DNA from: Metopolophium dirhodum
Lineage: Eukaryota > Arthropoda > Insecta > Hemiptera > Aphididae
Assembly (NCBI RefSeq): GCF_019925205.1
Contig: NC_083562.1
Span: 4,030,001 to 4,094,000, forward strand
Reading direction: 5' to 3'
Length of the DNA: 64,000 bases
A program made the position numbers and the translations under genes. Below the pieces are notes generated by a model. That model searched no databases and was not told the DNA's origin. It worked only from the letters and a program-made list of their open reading frames with translations. This document shows, piece after piece, positions 14,651 through 29,890 of the stretch (the first letter of the stretch is position 1; each line of letters starts with the position of its first letter).

Positions 14651-17600
14651 AATTTGCTTTAATTAAATTTAAATTAAATTTTTATTTTTTAAGTCTTATA
14701 AACATAAAACAAAGTATATTGAAAATCGTTCAACAACTAGACAACTGCAAGTGGTTATCAACTTTAGGAATTTAATTTCAGTAGTTGAAACTTGAAACCA
14801 CAATTATTAAGTCTTATCTTTATTTATTATCACTTGCTATATTGTACAGAAATAAATATAAATACTTATAGATTCTGTATTGGAAATGTTTTATTTCTTC
14901 TGCAAAATGTATGAAAATGGAGCTGTCCTGTTCTTGCGGCAGCATTTCAATTTGCCCTTACTAGGTATATTATTTTATAAGAATTATAATAATTTGAATT
15001 ATTTCTTTTATGAAACTGTAAAATAATAATTACTTATATACTTATCCACTTTAAAAGCTTAAAATGTTAAGTCTAACGTTTGTAAGACTCGTATTTTTGA
15101 AAATAAATAAATAAATAATCAAAAAACATTAAAGTAAATAAACAAACCGGACCCGATCTGCTTATTGGCTGTCACAGTGTCACCTCGGGTGACATTATTC
15201 GCCGTCGAGAGTAATAGGTTTGTGACAGACTGACAAACGATCGATATTATAAAATGTAAGAAATTAAATATATATGTGTTGGGCAAGTTACTTGTAGATA
15301 TAAGTTATAATATTATGTAGCCATGTAAAATGTAGGCATATCGTGCATTTAATGATGTAATATTGGGTTTTGGTTTTCAAAATGTATTTTATTTGGAATA
15401 TTAACTGCTGATACATGTATATATTATATAAAGTATTAACATAATATTATATATTTTATAACCATACAATGATTATTTTTTTTAAGGATTGTAAAACGGG
15501 TGTTTAAAATCAAAATATTAAATACATCACGTCGTGTACATTACAGTCTGGATTTGCTTATGTTTTTGAATAATAAATATTTTGTTGTTGTTTAGTTTCT
15601 GTTCGTGCAGGTACTTCATAAATGGTACTCAATATCGCAAACAAATCATGATATAAGATATTATACTAAAACAGTGAAATATTTATATACCATCACAGCA
15701 ATAATATAATTAATTACAGGAAGTTTGAAATCAAGTAGGTATTGGTATCTACTACGTTTCCATTTTTTCAAGTTTAAAATGTATAGTTTTTAATTTTTGT
15801 TGTCATTAACGTGTACACTGTAGTACGCATCGTGCACGATCAATCCAGTAGAGTTGGTTTTGGACGCGTCTGTAAATTAATGACACTATGTAGTATATCA
15901 TGAAATTACAATCTACAGAAAAAACACTCCTGCTTAAAAACAGCTAGCCAAAAAAATAAATAAAAATTAAGCATTTGTGACATTTCAAATTTGTGAGATT
16001 ATTATATTATATATGCGTACCATTATTTTTTGGCGCCTATCCGATTTTTTATACCGATACGAGTCTTCTATTTTTATAAGCTTCGGCTCGAGCACACGCG
16101 GACGAGTACCACGGTCCACGAATATCTGTAAGACAGTATTATTATTACTATTTTTCTTTCTCCAAGTGTAACTTCATCTCCAAACACGTTCGCTTATTCG
16201 AGATGCACGCAGCATCGCGTTCAAAATAAACATCGTCCTACATTCAGCTAATCGTACTTAGGAATCTCGCACCTAAGGTTTCGTGAGAAAGACGGACAGA
16301 GATGTGTGCGTCAGATACAGTGTCGTGGGCTCAGAACCAAAAGGTGCTATCTCAAAATGACAAAAAATATCAAATTTTTCAGGAGAGAAATTTTAAATTT
16401 CAAACTGTTATATTAATATGTACCTATATAATCTTTTTTTCGCAGTGAAGGGTGTTTAATGGTTGTCAAATCTAAAAATTAAAAAAGTTCTGCGTAAGTT
16501 CTTATACGGGTTTGAAAGCAAAACTTAGATAATGTGGACAATTTCAGTTAAGGACCAAAAAGTTCAAGAAATAAAATCTTTTGGTTATGCATATATTTTT
16601 ACTCACTTAGTTAGACCTCTTTTGTTCTAAATTAAATTAATATTTCACGGGAAACAAAAGAGGTGACGGGATTTTAATTATATAAAGATACTATATTATT
16701 TAAAGAAATTTTTTTAATAAATGTATAATAATTAATAATAGGTTTAATTGTACCTACTATCATACCTATAATTATACTCTGTAATCCTCTTGAGTCAAGA
16801 GTAATGGTTATGGTCAAGAGTTATGGTTTCAACGAAATATACTAAAATTAAAAAATAAATTATTATTGTATCAATGAATATGAAATAGTATATTGTCACT
16901 TTTTGACTGTTGGTTTTAAGTTTTAATAGTATATCTAGTCTGCATATCTATACTATATATAGTTAAGACCGGAAGGTTCTATTTAGATCACTATTAAATA
17001 ACAAATATGTAAATTGTGTTGATTTAGAGCCTTTAAGTTCTCGATCACTCTTCAAATAATGAGCCCAAATTGTTGTTGGTGAGCTTGAATTATAGAGCAT
17101 TGATAGTTAATCTATAATATATTAATAGGTATGTAAAAAAATAAGAGGATTTTCAAAATATATGTTTAGCCGTTCGCATATTTTGGTTTTGTACCCACGG
17201 CATATGGATAGGTTCTTAATATTATGTATTTTTCGCTATTTATGTAATTAGGCATGTAACTAAACGAATCCTCCTATAGACGAATAAATTTGAATTATAA
17301 TTCCATAATAATATATTAATATATACAATATATTGTACTTATTACTTATATAGTTATATCATGTATACTATTTAATTAAACTATATAATATAATAACGAA
17401 AGATAGGTGTCTGAGAGTTCGGGTGAAGGATATTAATTTTTCTTGTCAATAGTATACCTATATAGCTGGTAATACGACCAATATTCATTAGCAACTACCC
17501 GAGTAGGCGAGTGGCAATTGACGGTCATAGACGGTTCATTTACAAGTATACATTTGTGATGCGGAACACACTTATATAAAATAATATCTAATCAAATATC

Positions 17601-20600
17601 AATAACCGTTGTTGGAAAAAATATCATATTTATACAATAATAAATATGAACAGTAGTCGAGTATTATGATATCGATGAATCGAAATTCTCAACGGATCTG
17701 ATGATAAAATTAATCATCACGAAATCATAAAATATATTCTTTACACTTTTAGATAACACAATGTATACATAGCCATATAGCATAGACCTATATGAATTAG
17801 TCTGTTTATAGGTCTATGGTACATTGTTATACTAATAATATGCATTATTCGTATTTCAATAATTTGATTTTTTTTCTTAATACCCCTAGCCCTAGGCTTC
17901 GGGTCATCGGAATTCCACTGAATATAATATATCTTTCATATTACATTTTATTACGAGTTATGACACTGATTTGAATTTATTTATGAATTATTTTTTTAAC
18001 ATTCAAGAGAAAAATATAATCTATCGGGTGTTCATATAATATTATATGTTAATATATTATTATATAATATGTTAATCATTATAATATTTGATATTAATCA
18101 ACGTCCAGTAAATTTACTTTTGAGACTAATACTTGTATCTTTATTGTAAGAAATAACACTTTTAAATAACACATTTTTACTCGATAAGAATCTTAAATGT
18201 ACGTAAAAAAAATTATTTAAATCTTCTTACAGCAAAAAAAGAAATGTGAATACCTACAACTTATATAACATGATTGTCAATAGCATTGTCTTTGACATCA
18301 GATTAATGAACTGTCAGATGCGTGGTACGAATAATTAATTTAATTTATAAACTCATAGGTACCTGTGATATATAATATATATATATAGGTGTTATCAATG
18401 TGACTGCGTATTTTAGCCATAAATTATACAATACATAACTCAACCATTGATTAGGTAGGTACCCATAAGTCTACAACCAACCTAAGCGATTTCATATTTA
18501 ATTTATTAGTTGATATTGTAAATTTTTATTAACCACCATATTATATTAATATTGTGATTGTGAATGTTATTAATTGGCTAAAAATACATTTCCTTGTCGA
18601 GTTTATACACGGAGTATTTTTATAATTAGGCAAATGTAAGTTGTAACAGAACTACAGAAGTAAATAAGTATAACTATACTTGCACTCTGCAAATACCCCC
18701 ATATTGATAGTATAATTTTCGATTAATAATTATTTTCTAACAATATTAAGCATAAATTAAATCATTTTTATCTGTATAATAGCCTATATAGGTACATAAA
18801 ACCTAGGTATATTAAATATATTATAATTCATGTTTCTATTCATTTCAACTATTTCAAATCATTAATATACATTAGATCGAATTAAACTACACGATCCATA
18901 GTATGATATATTTTTACATAATATATTATAATTTATAAAATAAACAATTATAAAATATTTAATTTGGCATGGACGCATGGTACATAATGCGATGTTTAAA
19001 ATGAAAGGACAAATATTTTAATTTTTAACTATTTATTTTACCACCCTAATTCCAATTCCGTACATCTCGTTGAATGAAATTTCTTTTAATTTCTGTAAAA
19101 ATGTTTGTACTATAATTTAATATAATATGTTAAAATATTATTGATATTTTGTTACAAATATTGCGTAGTATACATGCCACATGGATAATATAAATAAATG
19201 TATAAATATATTAATTACTAATGTTGTGAACTAACGACACGTCTTGTCTATTCTATTACATTTTATTTGACTCATTAAAATAATAATATTATTATTAATA
19301 AGTTAAATACACACTAACACTTAAAAGTAGTTTAAATCAAATACAAATAGAACATTTGTAAGGAACAAAATTATTACCTAATTTATATGACATTTGAAAA
19401 ATTATTCAAAGTTATATTTATTTTTATTAGTATAATGGTACAAGTTTAAAAAGGTTAACCGTGCATATTATTATTTAAACGTTTATAAACGAACATCAAA
19501 TTACATTCTTTTTATTAATATAATATTATTCAGTATTCGAGTGTGTACTGTGTGTTTAATTTAGTTAGAAATTAATTCAACGAAATGTTATTTATTTTAC
19601 ACCACTGTTATATGGGTTATACAACTAAAATTTTGCATGAGTTTACGCAATTGAAGTGCATCAACTCTGCCCTAAATATTAAAATTTAATAGAATTATGG
19701 TGTTCAAAATAATCCTATTCCCGCTGCAGTCAGACACGTTAGCATTTGTATACTACATGATATAGGTGATACGCGAGGCCACCATCGTCGCAAACAAGGA
19801 AAGGCTGACAGACTTAGCCCCCCTAAAATTATTATATCCATTAGCCCCCCCCCCCAAAAAAAAAACTAATGACTTGTACATGTTATGAAATGTCATAAGG
19901 TTACAGTATCCTGTATAGACTTAAGCTATACGGCTATACACGAAGCGATAAAATAAAATTACCACCATACAATTATAAACTAATCGAGAAAATTGGCATT
20001 TTAATGAGATTTTAACGTCGTTTTCATGCTGTAGGCATATAATATTTTCTAGTAATATTTTCTACTAACCTTTCACAAAATAGTAGCTTTTAAGTATTTA
20101 GTTTTTATACTGGCTAAATTGTATATAACAAAATTCAAATACTTACGAGTTACGACTCGAATCGGAATAATATAATTTCCGACACAATATTATCATTACG
20201 AGCACATGTGGCCATGCCCCATGCTTGGTTAAAAAAATAACATTAATTAATATGACGTGTTAAATTATTATTATGTAGGTATTACAAAGAAAATTTTATA
20301 ATAGTTATGGCACAAATTAAAACTATTTAACAACATTTCCTTGCGAGATTTCGATTATTGCTCTTGGAAAATTATGTATTAGGCATCATATTTTAACAAA
20401 TTAAATTAATAACTATAAACTTTCGACGAACAATATAACATACTTAAATATTTTACAATATTAATAGATATATTATTATCTATTCTCATGAATTGCAGTC
20501 ATACCCATACCTACGTATATCAATTATCTATGTACCACATTAATATGATTAATTGTTATCGTTTTTCCGCATTATTCATTATCGTATAATCGCAGCGTTT

Positions 20601-23600
20601 TAGAATAGAAAATAAAACTAAATGCCGTCAATATAATAATATCATTATAATTTATAATATATTATTAAAACCGTGATATTATTACAAATCCCGAACGATG
20701 ACGAACGTTATTACACAAGCCTATTTTAGTTGTATACCTATTGGCTATTATAATAATTATAATAATAATATAAGGCCTCTATAATATATATATATACATA
20801 ATATTATATAGTGTATATGGTATACTAACTATCATAGATCGATGAACCCATCTCTCACAAAACGCTGTAGCATGATTTATTGTCAATTCATCTATACAAA
20901 CGTATATAAAAATATAATATAATAATTGTGATTTTCTTTCTTTCGTTCTCTCTAAAGCTTTGTGCGGTTCTGTTTGGTGCGACGGTGCTTGTACCAATAC
21001 ACTAATGGCCTATACCCCAAAAAAGGAAACGCCTGCACACGACTCGCACGCGTTATCACTTTTCGATACCTAATCTTACCTATATTATAGACACAGCTGT
21101 AAGAAGGTACCTCTCTATATTTATGTAGGTATATGACTCCGTTTTCATCGGACAATAGTACCATCGTACCAGTTTGGCCGTCGCCTCTGCATCGGTCAAC
21201 CTTTCTCTTCTTCGGGACACAAGAACCGTATAACGGTTATTTTTAATAATGTTATACTGTATAATATTATCTATAATACATAATATATTGCAGAAAGTAC
21301 ACTCTGCAGCTGCACAAACTGCAGCATTGCGAGTGCGCACATCAGCCGTGAATCCGTCATTAACGCTAAATACATATTATATTGCGTAAACCATAATCAT
21401 CATCGTTCTACATATCAAGTCGTTAATTAAATATCTGCACAAAAGTCATACCGGATGATATTTCAGAATGGTTTATATTTATATTTTTTTTTTCTTAAAG
21501 AAACACCGTTCTTGTTTAACCGTATTTTTCATGTACATCGTTATAATATTATCATCATTATAATAATATATAGGTACCATCGCGCGAACATAATATAGGT
21601 TTCGCCAAATCGTATAATTTATTCGCGTACATATCCCTACGAGTTATACCATTATATACAGCTTAATATATACATTATATACAGCTAATAGTTAATATTA
21701 AAGACGGTTAATGGTATATAGTCGTATACTCGTATTCACTGGCTAAATCCATTGTTGTCGCGGTGGTTGTTATGATGTTCTGCTGCGTTTCTGCAGTGTA
21801 GTAAATTATGAATAATAATATTGTAATTTGAAAACATTTTATTATTTTTAAACTTGTATTTGACGGTGGTTCTAGAAATACCATATTTGATCTTATACCT
21901 TCCCATCGACGACGTACACAAATTATTTCCTAAATAATAGTATAAAGTTTGAAAAACAATCACTGAATACGGTCTGCGAAGCATCAAAATGGCAAACTAT
22001 GTTACCATATGTGCGAGAACCCCGACCCATCGTCTTTAATAAATAACGATATAGTTATATATTATTATTATGTTGTTTTCTTCAACGCCAGGTGCAAGGG
22101 ATGTGTTTTTCGATTTGTTTCATACGAAGAATTGCCCACGCCATACTGTCTAGGCGCGACATATTAGTGTAGTAATAAAGTGTGCAATTAAATGCAAAAT
22201 CGCGTAACGATCACTATGGTTCAATGCCATTGTAATTAATGACTGTATAAAAAAGGTCGAATACATGATTATTAGTTATTATTGTTATGGAAGTAATTGG
22301 TTGCGGTTTCCAATAAGAATAATATTAGTAGATCCGACTGCATCAAAACGCAGATGTTGAGAAAAAAATCCAATGAGTTCATCCATCAAACGAACATAAT
22401 AATATAATATTATTATAATGCATTTTATTTTGATGAATTAATTTTAATTTTAAATTACGACTTTTGTGCGAGTATGACGTATACAAACAATATTATAATA
22501 CAGAGCAGTTTTAGCTGCAGCCTGTGCTGTAGTCTATACACGCATGTGTACGGCGTATAATAATCTAGTCGGCTTTGGAATAAAACAGTAAACACGATTA
22601 TACCGTGGAATAATAATATGAATATTTTAAAATAATAACAATCGTCGAGAGAATGTGAAAAACATATAATTACACACGTTGCGGGTCACACACTGTTAAT
22701 CCCTCAATACCGTTGCTTTATTCTGCCAGATTAGGCCCGTTTGGATGTATATATTATTAGTGTGCTGCGTTATAATATTATTATATCACATACGCATTTC
22801 TTCAGCATGCTATACAGACACAAGACTGTGAATGTTGTTCCACGTTGTCATTTCGTATATAAAAGGGGATTTCGTAAGAATAAATGACGTATGTATATTA
22901 TACATAATACATATGAGTATATTATTATTATACGTAATAATAATAATACGCCAGATGAAATTTCGACACTGACAATCTTAAAAATAGCAGCCAGTGTCCT
23001 CGTACACCCCTTGGTTACGGAGAGAACACGTGTGTATAATATTATTATAATGCACGACGAACAGAAAATGATGACGCCGAATGAGTAGTATATACGTTGA
23101 CAAAACATTATTATACTTATGAGGCCGTTGATTTTTGTATTTATTTAAAATATTATTATTAGTATTTGGTTGTAATACCTGTGCATTATAAATGGCATCA
23201 ACCATCCATCATCCGATTTTATTGTGTGTTTAGACCGAATAAGTAGTTTTTTTTCCACAACACTGCAAATACAACAACGGGGCCCTATTGTTCGCATACC
23301 TACCTACCTACCTACCTACCTATAATAAAGCGTTGGAAAAACATATAATTTTGTTTAGCCAGAGAACAAATGGCGGTATTTTATAATTATGACAATGTCG
23401 GGTATTTCGCTAGTATTTAGTATATCGTATATTATAATATAATATTATATTACCTATCTACTTGTATTATTCACATGGCTGATTAGTAGTTATCCATATA
23501 GATAACCGTGGTTATTACGCATACACGTGTTATGATTATACATTTATACCTACATGACTACATTAATTATAATCTTATACTTTACTTCCGCCGTCCTCAA

Positions 23601-24007
23601 AGCTTTTGTTTCAAATTTTCCCAACAGTGACGCTTTAGTTTTTGTAATAACGAATTTCGTTTTCTTTCAGCGTATAGATAAGTATTCCATTAGTTTTTTT
23701 TTATATAATATTTACGCCTCGACTGCTAAGGTTATTGGTATTTCCGAAATACATTACAATTTAAAGATTTATACAAAATATTTTAAGAATAATACATAAA
23801 AGGCTTAAGTTAGGTATTTTAGTTACATGCGATATATCAGAATTCTCCATCTGTGTGACTAAATGTGTATATGTCATATTTTCTGGATCCGGTTTGGAAG
23901 GATATGATGCTTTATTATGAAAGAGATTCCTCTGCTGGCTCGGTTTGCGTTTGCTCTTATTTTGGTATAAGTTAGGTACCTAGATAATAATATATACAAC
24001 AACCACA
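14651..24007. other. no gene seen
   Basis: AT-rich DNA with modestly GC-richer patches at 15130-15240, 16020-16330, 19730-19870 (ending in poly-C and poly-A runs) and 20940-21350. A 12-bp perfect hairpin stem lies at 17781-17792 / 17807-17818. None of the short open frames is convincing. Confidence 0.5.
23297..23320. repeat. (TACC)6 microsatellite
   Basis: Six exact TACC units. TACC/GGTA is also the core of the TACCTA word that is frequent throughout the window, so this is a simple expansion of a common motif. Confidence 0.9.
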
Positions 24008-24239
24008 GATAGCCGTCTCCTTCTTATCATGGAAGTCGGCCGCCATCACGGATTATATCTTAGTCCGTGGCCGCCATTTACAAAGCAGGCGATGTTTACA
24101 AAATATTAAAATAATATTATCACAGTATATATACATGCATATGATTAAATGTAAAATAAATGTAAGCATTGCCTGCTTTATAAATGGCGGCTGACTTTAA
24201 CATTGGTCACGACTGCTGTAGTATAAAAACGGCTTATCT
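24008..24239. mobile_element. palindromic miniature element with GGCGGC arms
   Basis: Arm 24069-24100 (GGCCGCCATTTACAAAGCAG...) pairs with 24161-24195 (complement GTCAGCCGCCATTTATAAAG...). Outer ends GATAGCCGT (24008) and ACGGCTTATC (24239) also pair apart from a one-base indel. A second local copy of the GGCCGCCATCACGG motif lies in the left half at about 24038. The folded structure would be a long hairpin around an AT-rich loop. Confidence 0.6.
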
Positions 24240-24917
24240 ATATGGTTGTGTATCCTTTTAATGTGTTATCTCTGTGGCATGTACAATTTGTTTCTTGTAG
24301 ACAGATTTCGGGACAGTTTACTTATTACCTACTATCTGAAGTTTGTTGATTCTTTCGTAGAAGCCATTTAGATTCTATTGTAATATTTAGGCTTATTTTG
24401 TCACTTATTACCTATATTTGATATTTTGATGTATAATAATATATATATTATATTATATTAGGTACCTACTACCTATAGGCTATAATAAGTGTAAACACAA
24501 GATTAACTATGACTATTTCTATACATGGATTATTAAATACCTACACTTTATACCAAAATTAACTCCGTAAAAACACATTTTTTTCACGTCTAAAATACAA
24601 AAACTATCGGTACCTATAGTTGTCTATTGTACGACGATGTATTTTAAGTAGGATGATATAATAAACTAGTTATTTTTTTTTTAAATCTTATAATTATTAT
24701 TACTATGGATAACAATTCTAATAATTTATATCATTTAAGACACAAATCCAATTGTATTGTTTATAAAACTATAATTTTTTTATACCAAAACTATTTTTAT
24801 TGAGTTTCAATATATAATACTTATATATCATACATCGGTATTCAGTTTATTTAAAATCTATTAGGTATATCGAATATTGATATATACATAATATATATGA
24901 TTTTTTATGAAAAAATG

Positions 24918-25466
24918 TTCATGAATAGAGCTCGGATGTTAATGACCAAAATGTCATTAAAATATGCATTTAAAAATTTCAAAATATACTAAAATATGCA
25001 TTTAAAAATTTTAAAATATGCTAATATATGCCTTTAAATATATCAAAAATATACCTATTTTTCACAAATATATGCAAAAATGAAAAAATATACGCAAAAA
25101 AGGTGTTAATATTAATTCAAAATAAATTATGAACACTATTAAATGTATACTAAGTATTATATCTATTTTAAACAATTACAAAAAATGGGATAATACTGAT
25201 TCAAAATAACTTTTGTTTTAAATGATTTTAAAATAACTTCATTGCAAAATACATAAAAGAAATAAAATATTATAAATAAAAATACATATCAGGTAGTAAA
25301 AAGTGTTATGTTTATATTATATTTAAATATTTTAAATGCCACTAAATCTAGAAATTAGCAATATATACAAGTGCTCAAAAATGTCAAATTTATATCTCAC
25401 TCCGGTGTAATTCTGGCTGTGCGAAAAAATATGCTAAGTCATAAACATCCGAGCTCTTTTCATGAC
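24918..25466. mobile_element. non-autonomous DNA element with AGAGCTCGGATG termini
   Basis: Terminal inverted repeats of about 28 bp with few mismatches: TTCATGAATAGAGCTCGGAT... at 24918-24946 and the complement of GTCATGAAAAGAGCTCGGAT... at 25438-25466. The interior has degenerate tandem copies of an ATATGCATTTAAAAATTT unit near 24960-25080. No transposase frame and no clear target duplication are visible, so the superfamily is not assigned. Confidence 0.65.
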
Positions 25467-28039
25467 TTATTTATTATTAATATCATAACTAGTATTAATT
25501 TACATTTGAATTTGATTGCACGCAAATTAAAAATAATGTTGGCTATACTTACCTATTCATTAAGTATAGAAATTCAAATAGGTGCAATGGTCATTCGAAG
25601 GTAAATACTCTTGAAAAACTTGTTATCGATATGCAATGTATGTAATTATTTTTAATAAATTTGCATTCAGTAAATAATACCTATCTTCAATAGTGATGAA
25701 GTGATGAACCAATAGCTTAACGAAATTATCCTTCATGCGATTGATTTTTTTATAGCTTCGAGTCACTTATAATATATAGGTACTACATTTTTGTACTCTT
25801 CGTATAATTTTATAATATATATTAATTATAAACTATAATACTATACGAGTAATATGTATTTGTCTCCGTTAATTACAGATTTTTATTCAGATTTATTCAA
25901 ATTATTACTATTATAAAATCTTATAGATTGCCAACAATATTTTGATTTTCTGAATGTTTATTACAGTGCAACCTTAAGGTGCACCTTTAAAAAAATAGAT
26001 CGCAATATGCAATGAACATTTAATCAGAAAATTACTATCTTGACGGGGCTATCGTTGGGCTATGCACCCATAATCTCATTTTGTAGCTTTGTTAAGTTTA
26101 TATAAGAATTAATAGAATCGAAAATAGACAATCAGCTACCTATATATAATTTTTGGTCGGACACATTTGGGATTATATTATTAATACATAATATATGAAA
26201 TTTTAAGGCTAATTATATAATTCAGGGCTTAATTTTGGGGGTGGCATTGAGGGGGCAAAAGTACAAAAAGTATATAAATTGGCTACAAAAGAAAAGGCCT
26301 CCTTTGCAGTAGAGTAGGTAATTGTAATAATGTATGGCAACTGAAATATTTAGTACCTTTTTTATATTTAGTATTTATACTCGTTGACTGTTGACTTAAA
26401 ACAATGTAATGTCATATACATAATATTGTACATTTTATATTGATTCAAAATTAAACTAACAATTTTTTTTCTTAATAGTTTTATTGGAATATTGTGCATA
26501 TTATAAGTGCCTTTAATACCTATTGGTGTATCAGGTTAAAACTATGTACATATATGTCATATTTTTTTAGTACAATACATTTTTTAAACATTAGTATATA
26601 TTGTTAACCATCGTTGTTTGGACTATTTTATGTAGGACTGTACTGATTGTTGAAGATGCCTTATTAATATTTTTACTTTAATTCTTGAAAATATATTATT
26701 TATCAAACGTTTTGATTACCATATTTATCGTTTAATTAGACTGAAAAAAGTACCAATCAACCAATATCAGCCATTCACTCTGACAATGTTTCGGCGATTG
26801 CTTATACTGCCATTAAAATTGTTTACAATACGACATTATAGAACCATTATATTCTTCATTCTATTTCGGATACGATAAGAATCTAAAAAAAAAATAATTA
26901 CTGCAGTGGCATATAGTAGAAGTTGAATATTCTTAATATTCTTAAAAATAAAAATAACATTTTATTATCGATGATTAATAATTTATAAAGGTAATCTTAC
27001 TTTTATCCTAACGCAAAGCAAAATATCATTTATATGGATCACTGACGAAAAATAATGGGTAGTTAGAATAGAAAAGGTATACTTCGTATACTATTAGGGC
27101 TTAAAAGAAGAATAATGATGATCATAGTTATATTATTTTTTCTTTTAAAATACACTATATGGATGTATTTCTAGAGGTATATATTTAATATTATAACATC
27201 CTAATTCTGAACGGTTATAATATTGTTATAAATTATAACAAATATACATCATAGACGGAACCAGACTCCTTTTTCAGGAGGTGCTCCCTGTTATTTATGT
27301 GACTTTTTTACATTCATTTAAACAATTATAGTTAAATATGTTCTATTAAATAATAAATACGTCACTTAAAGTAATACAAGTATTTATTTATAACTTTAAG
27401 CTTTTAGGTTCACAAATTTTTATTTTAGGTAAAAAAGCTGGAAAATGTAGTGTATGGTTCTTCATAAATTGCAATTTAAAATACAATAAATATGTCATAA
27501 TATACACAATTGTGCAACCCTATGACAAATCGCAAAATCTCCATATTACATTTATAATCACAACTTCCATCATGACCTTTTCATTCTCATTGTCACTTAT
27601 GTAACAAAAATACACTAAATAGAAGATTACATGCTCACCTCTCAAAGTCTCAAATCACAGAAATCATAACCATGAGCGATATCGCTGCTAAAATCCATTT
27701 CTGGCTATGTATAGGTTATATTGGTATAATAATATATAACATATATATTATATACATTTTAAAACTAAATACTGTAAATGTAGGTTATCACTTTATCAGC
27801 TGTATATGACTATATATTTAAATAATGAACCTTATTATAAGAAGATAGTGGTACAGTAACTGGTGCTTCTAAAAATGTTATAAAAGTAATAACTGAATAA
27901 TAATATAGAATAATATATAATGATGTATCGCTTGTATATTTAGAAAATAAATTTAATTGTAATCAGTAACTTAGGGTGTACGAGTACAACTATTACATGC
28001 AAAACGTGATACGAAATATATTTAGACCAAAGAGTCAAA
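25467..28039. other. no gene seen
   Basis: AT-rich DNA. A G-rich phrase at about 26225-26260 and the block at 27255-27290 look like transposon fragments without identifiable partners. Confidence 0.5.
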
Positions 28040-29035
28040 GAAATTAATGGAAAAAATCATAGGAAAGTTGCTCTGCTGTATAGAAGGTGTCGAATGTACT
28101 TCGTCATTGGTAAGTCACCGTAATCATGGTTGTGTACAATATTTGAATTCAATGATGAATCATTGCACATTTGTACACGGATTTTGTCAACATTTTAACT
28201 TCAAACGCTTTTACAAAAAAAAATTGTGCAAGTACAAACCTACCTATTTGTATTTATATAAGAGCATCATATAGGAATCTTGTATTACATTTTCAAACTT
28301 TTTAAGCAAACAAATTGTTTACGATTTATATTTCTTGAATAATAACAAAATCACAAAAATAGTTGTTTTATCATAAATAGGATAAATCGCTATTATACAT
28401 TTGAATATCCAATGTTGTCAACATTATATGAATAAAACTTTTTTTTTAATTATATTTGAAAACCTATGCAAAACCTTGTACTTATTAAATTTTTAAGTCT
28501 GGTGTTAAAATTAAATAGTTTATGAATTTTAATTTTTACCTACTTAATAATTTACATATTTTCGTGATTGTGAAAAATTTGACTATGTATTTTTGATATT
28601 TTTTTATCCTGGTATTACATTTTCAACATATTTTGTTGAAAATTGGTTGATTTGAAAATTAAAAATATTTTTTAAATAGCACAAAAAGAGCAAAAATATT
28701 TCAAATATGTTATGATTTCTATTAAATGCTTATATGATTATTTAGTGAACATTTCAAGTGTTGCAGAACTCTAGTTCTCTATAGCTATTTGTTTTTGAAT
28801 AACATCAAAATACAAAATCGATCGCCATGAAAACTGACTGCTTACACATTTTCGTTTATCCTAAACTTTTTCTTACTATTTTAAAAATAGTGATTATGAA
28901 TTTTTACTTTTTATTTATCCAAAGATCCAACTAGATCCAACTAGATCCAATTTTCAACCAGAAACCACCCTCAAACTTGAAATTAAAACATTTTTACTTC
29001 TCAAAAAGGTGTCCACAGACTCCCTGTCTCCCTCT
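28040..29035. repeat. dispersed repeat family, copy 1
   Basis: The segment shares ordered blocks with 40030-40620: TTGCTCTGCTGTAT against TCGCTTTGCTGTAT, then CTTCGTCATTGG against CCTCGTCATTGA, then a CACGGTAAT-like block, CAAATGCTTATAAAAAA-like and GTATTACATTTTCAAACTTT blocks. It ends with GAAACCACCCTCAAACTTGA, also seen in modified form at about 49736. The frame open at 28047-28274 is a by-product of this repeat, not a gene. Confidence 0.55.
28924..28950. repeat. 10-bp tandem repeat GATCCAACTA
   Basis: The unit GATCCAACTA occurs twice, followed by a partial third (GATCCAA), inside dispersed repeat copy 1. Confidence 0.8.
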
Positions 29036-29890
29036 CAAAAAAACCTAATATATTCGTCGCTGTAAATTTTAAAAATATATATCAAATAAATTACATTGTC
29101 CTATTCAGTACTCGTATAATATATAAATTATAAGGATTACTAATGTTTGTAATTGTTATACATTATAAATTTGCAAATGAAAAATAAGCGGCGACTCTTT
29201 GCTGACTCTTTAATTGTCAAGTGCGTATAGTCGAAGTCAGTGGGAATAAGGAAAACAGGGAGTTCTACTTCTCCTTACTTGTATACTAACACTATTGTGG
29301 AGTCAATGGTCATTGATTAAATAATAAATATCCACTTATATATTTTTAATTTTTCATAACATAGTATTATACTATTAGTGTCATCTTCCGTAATTACCGA
29401 TTTAGAAATCAAAATACTGCAGACTGCCGAGAACCCGTTCTCGCTATTATTATTAAAATTATAACCTAAGAAAATCTAGGAAAATAGTTTTTAACAAGTC
29501 GTATAATTTCTGACAGCTCTCTGTTATTCAGAAAATGCCGACTGATAGTTACGAAAAATTCAAAGTGGGGGTGTGACGACCCACCATGCCACCGGCCCTG
29601 GCGACAAAAACAAAATATCTGCATACACATTACGTAAACCTAGTTCCATTATCTAATTCAATCGTGTAGACACTTATAGTCTTTGTGTGTACTTATCTTT
29701 TTAAATATTATATTATATTACATGAACTATTTTTTTATATAATATTTGGTACATCCACTTTATATATGTCGGTATCGAGTTTTACTGTTTAAGTATCAGT
29801 TTTTTTTAAACACTCAAATTATTTTAATCTGGTGCTAAGAAATGTATTAGTCACACTCCTTATTAGCATACATTCAGTGTCCCCAGTGCT

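Noticed and set aside
16447..16491. Acceptor TTTTTCGCAG and donor GC|GTAAGT around 45 nt
   Set aside because: All three frames contain a stop within the segment, so it is not a coding exon. A non-coding exon cannot be excluded.
28047..28274. 75-codon cysteine-rich frame starting with ATG
   Set aside because: It coincides with the dispersed repeat also present at 40.0 kb, where the frame is not kept.
29595..29601. CGGCCCTGG end resembling a hAT terminus
   Set aside because: No matching inverted end was found on either side, so no element could be defined.
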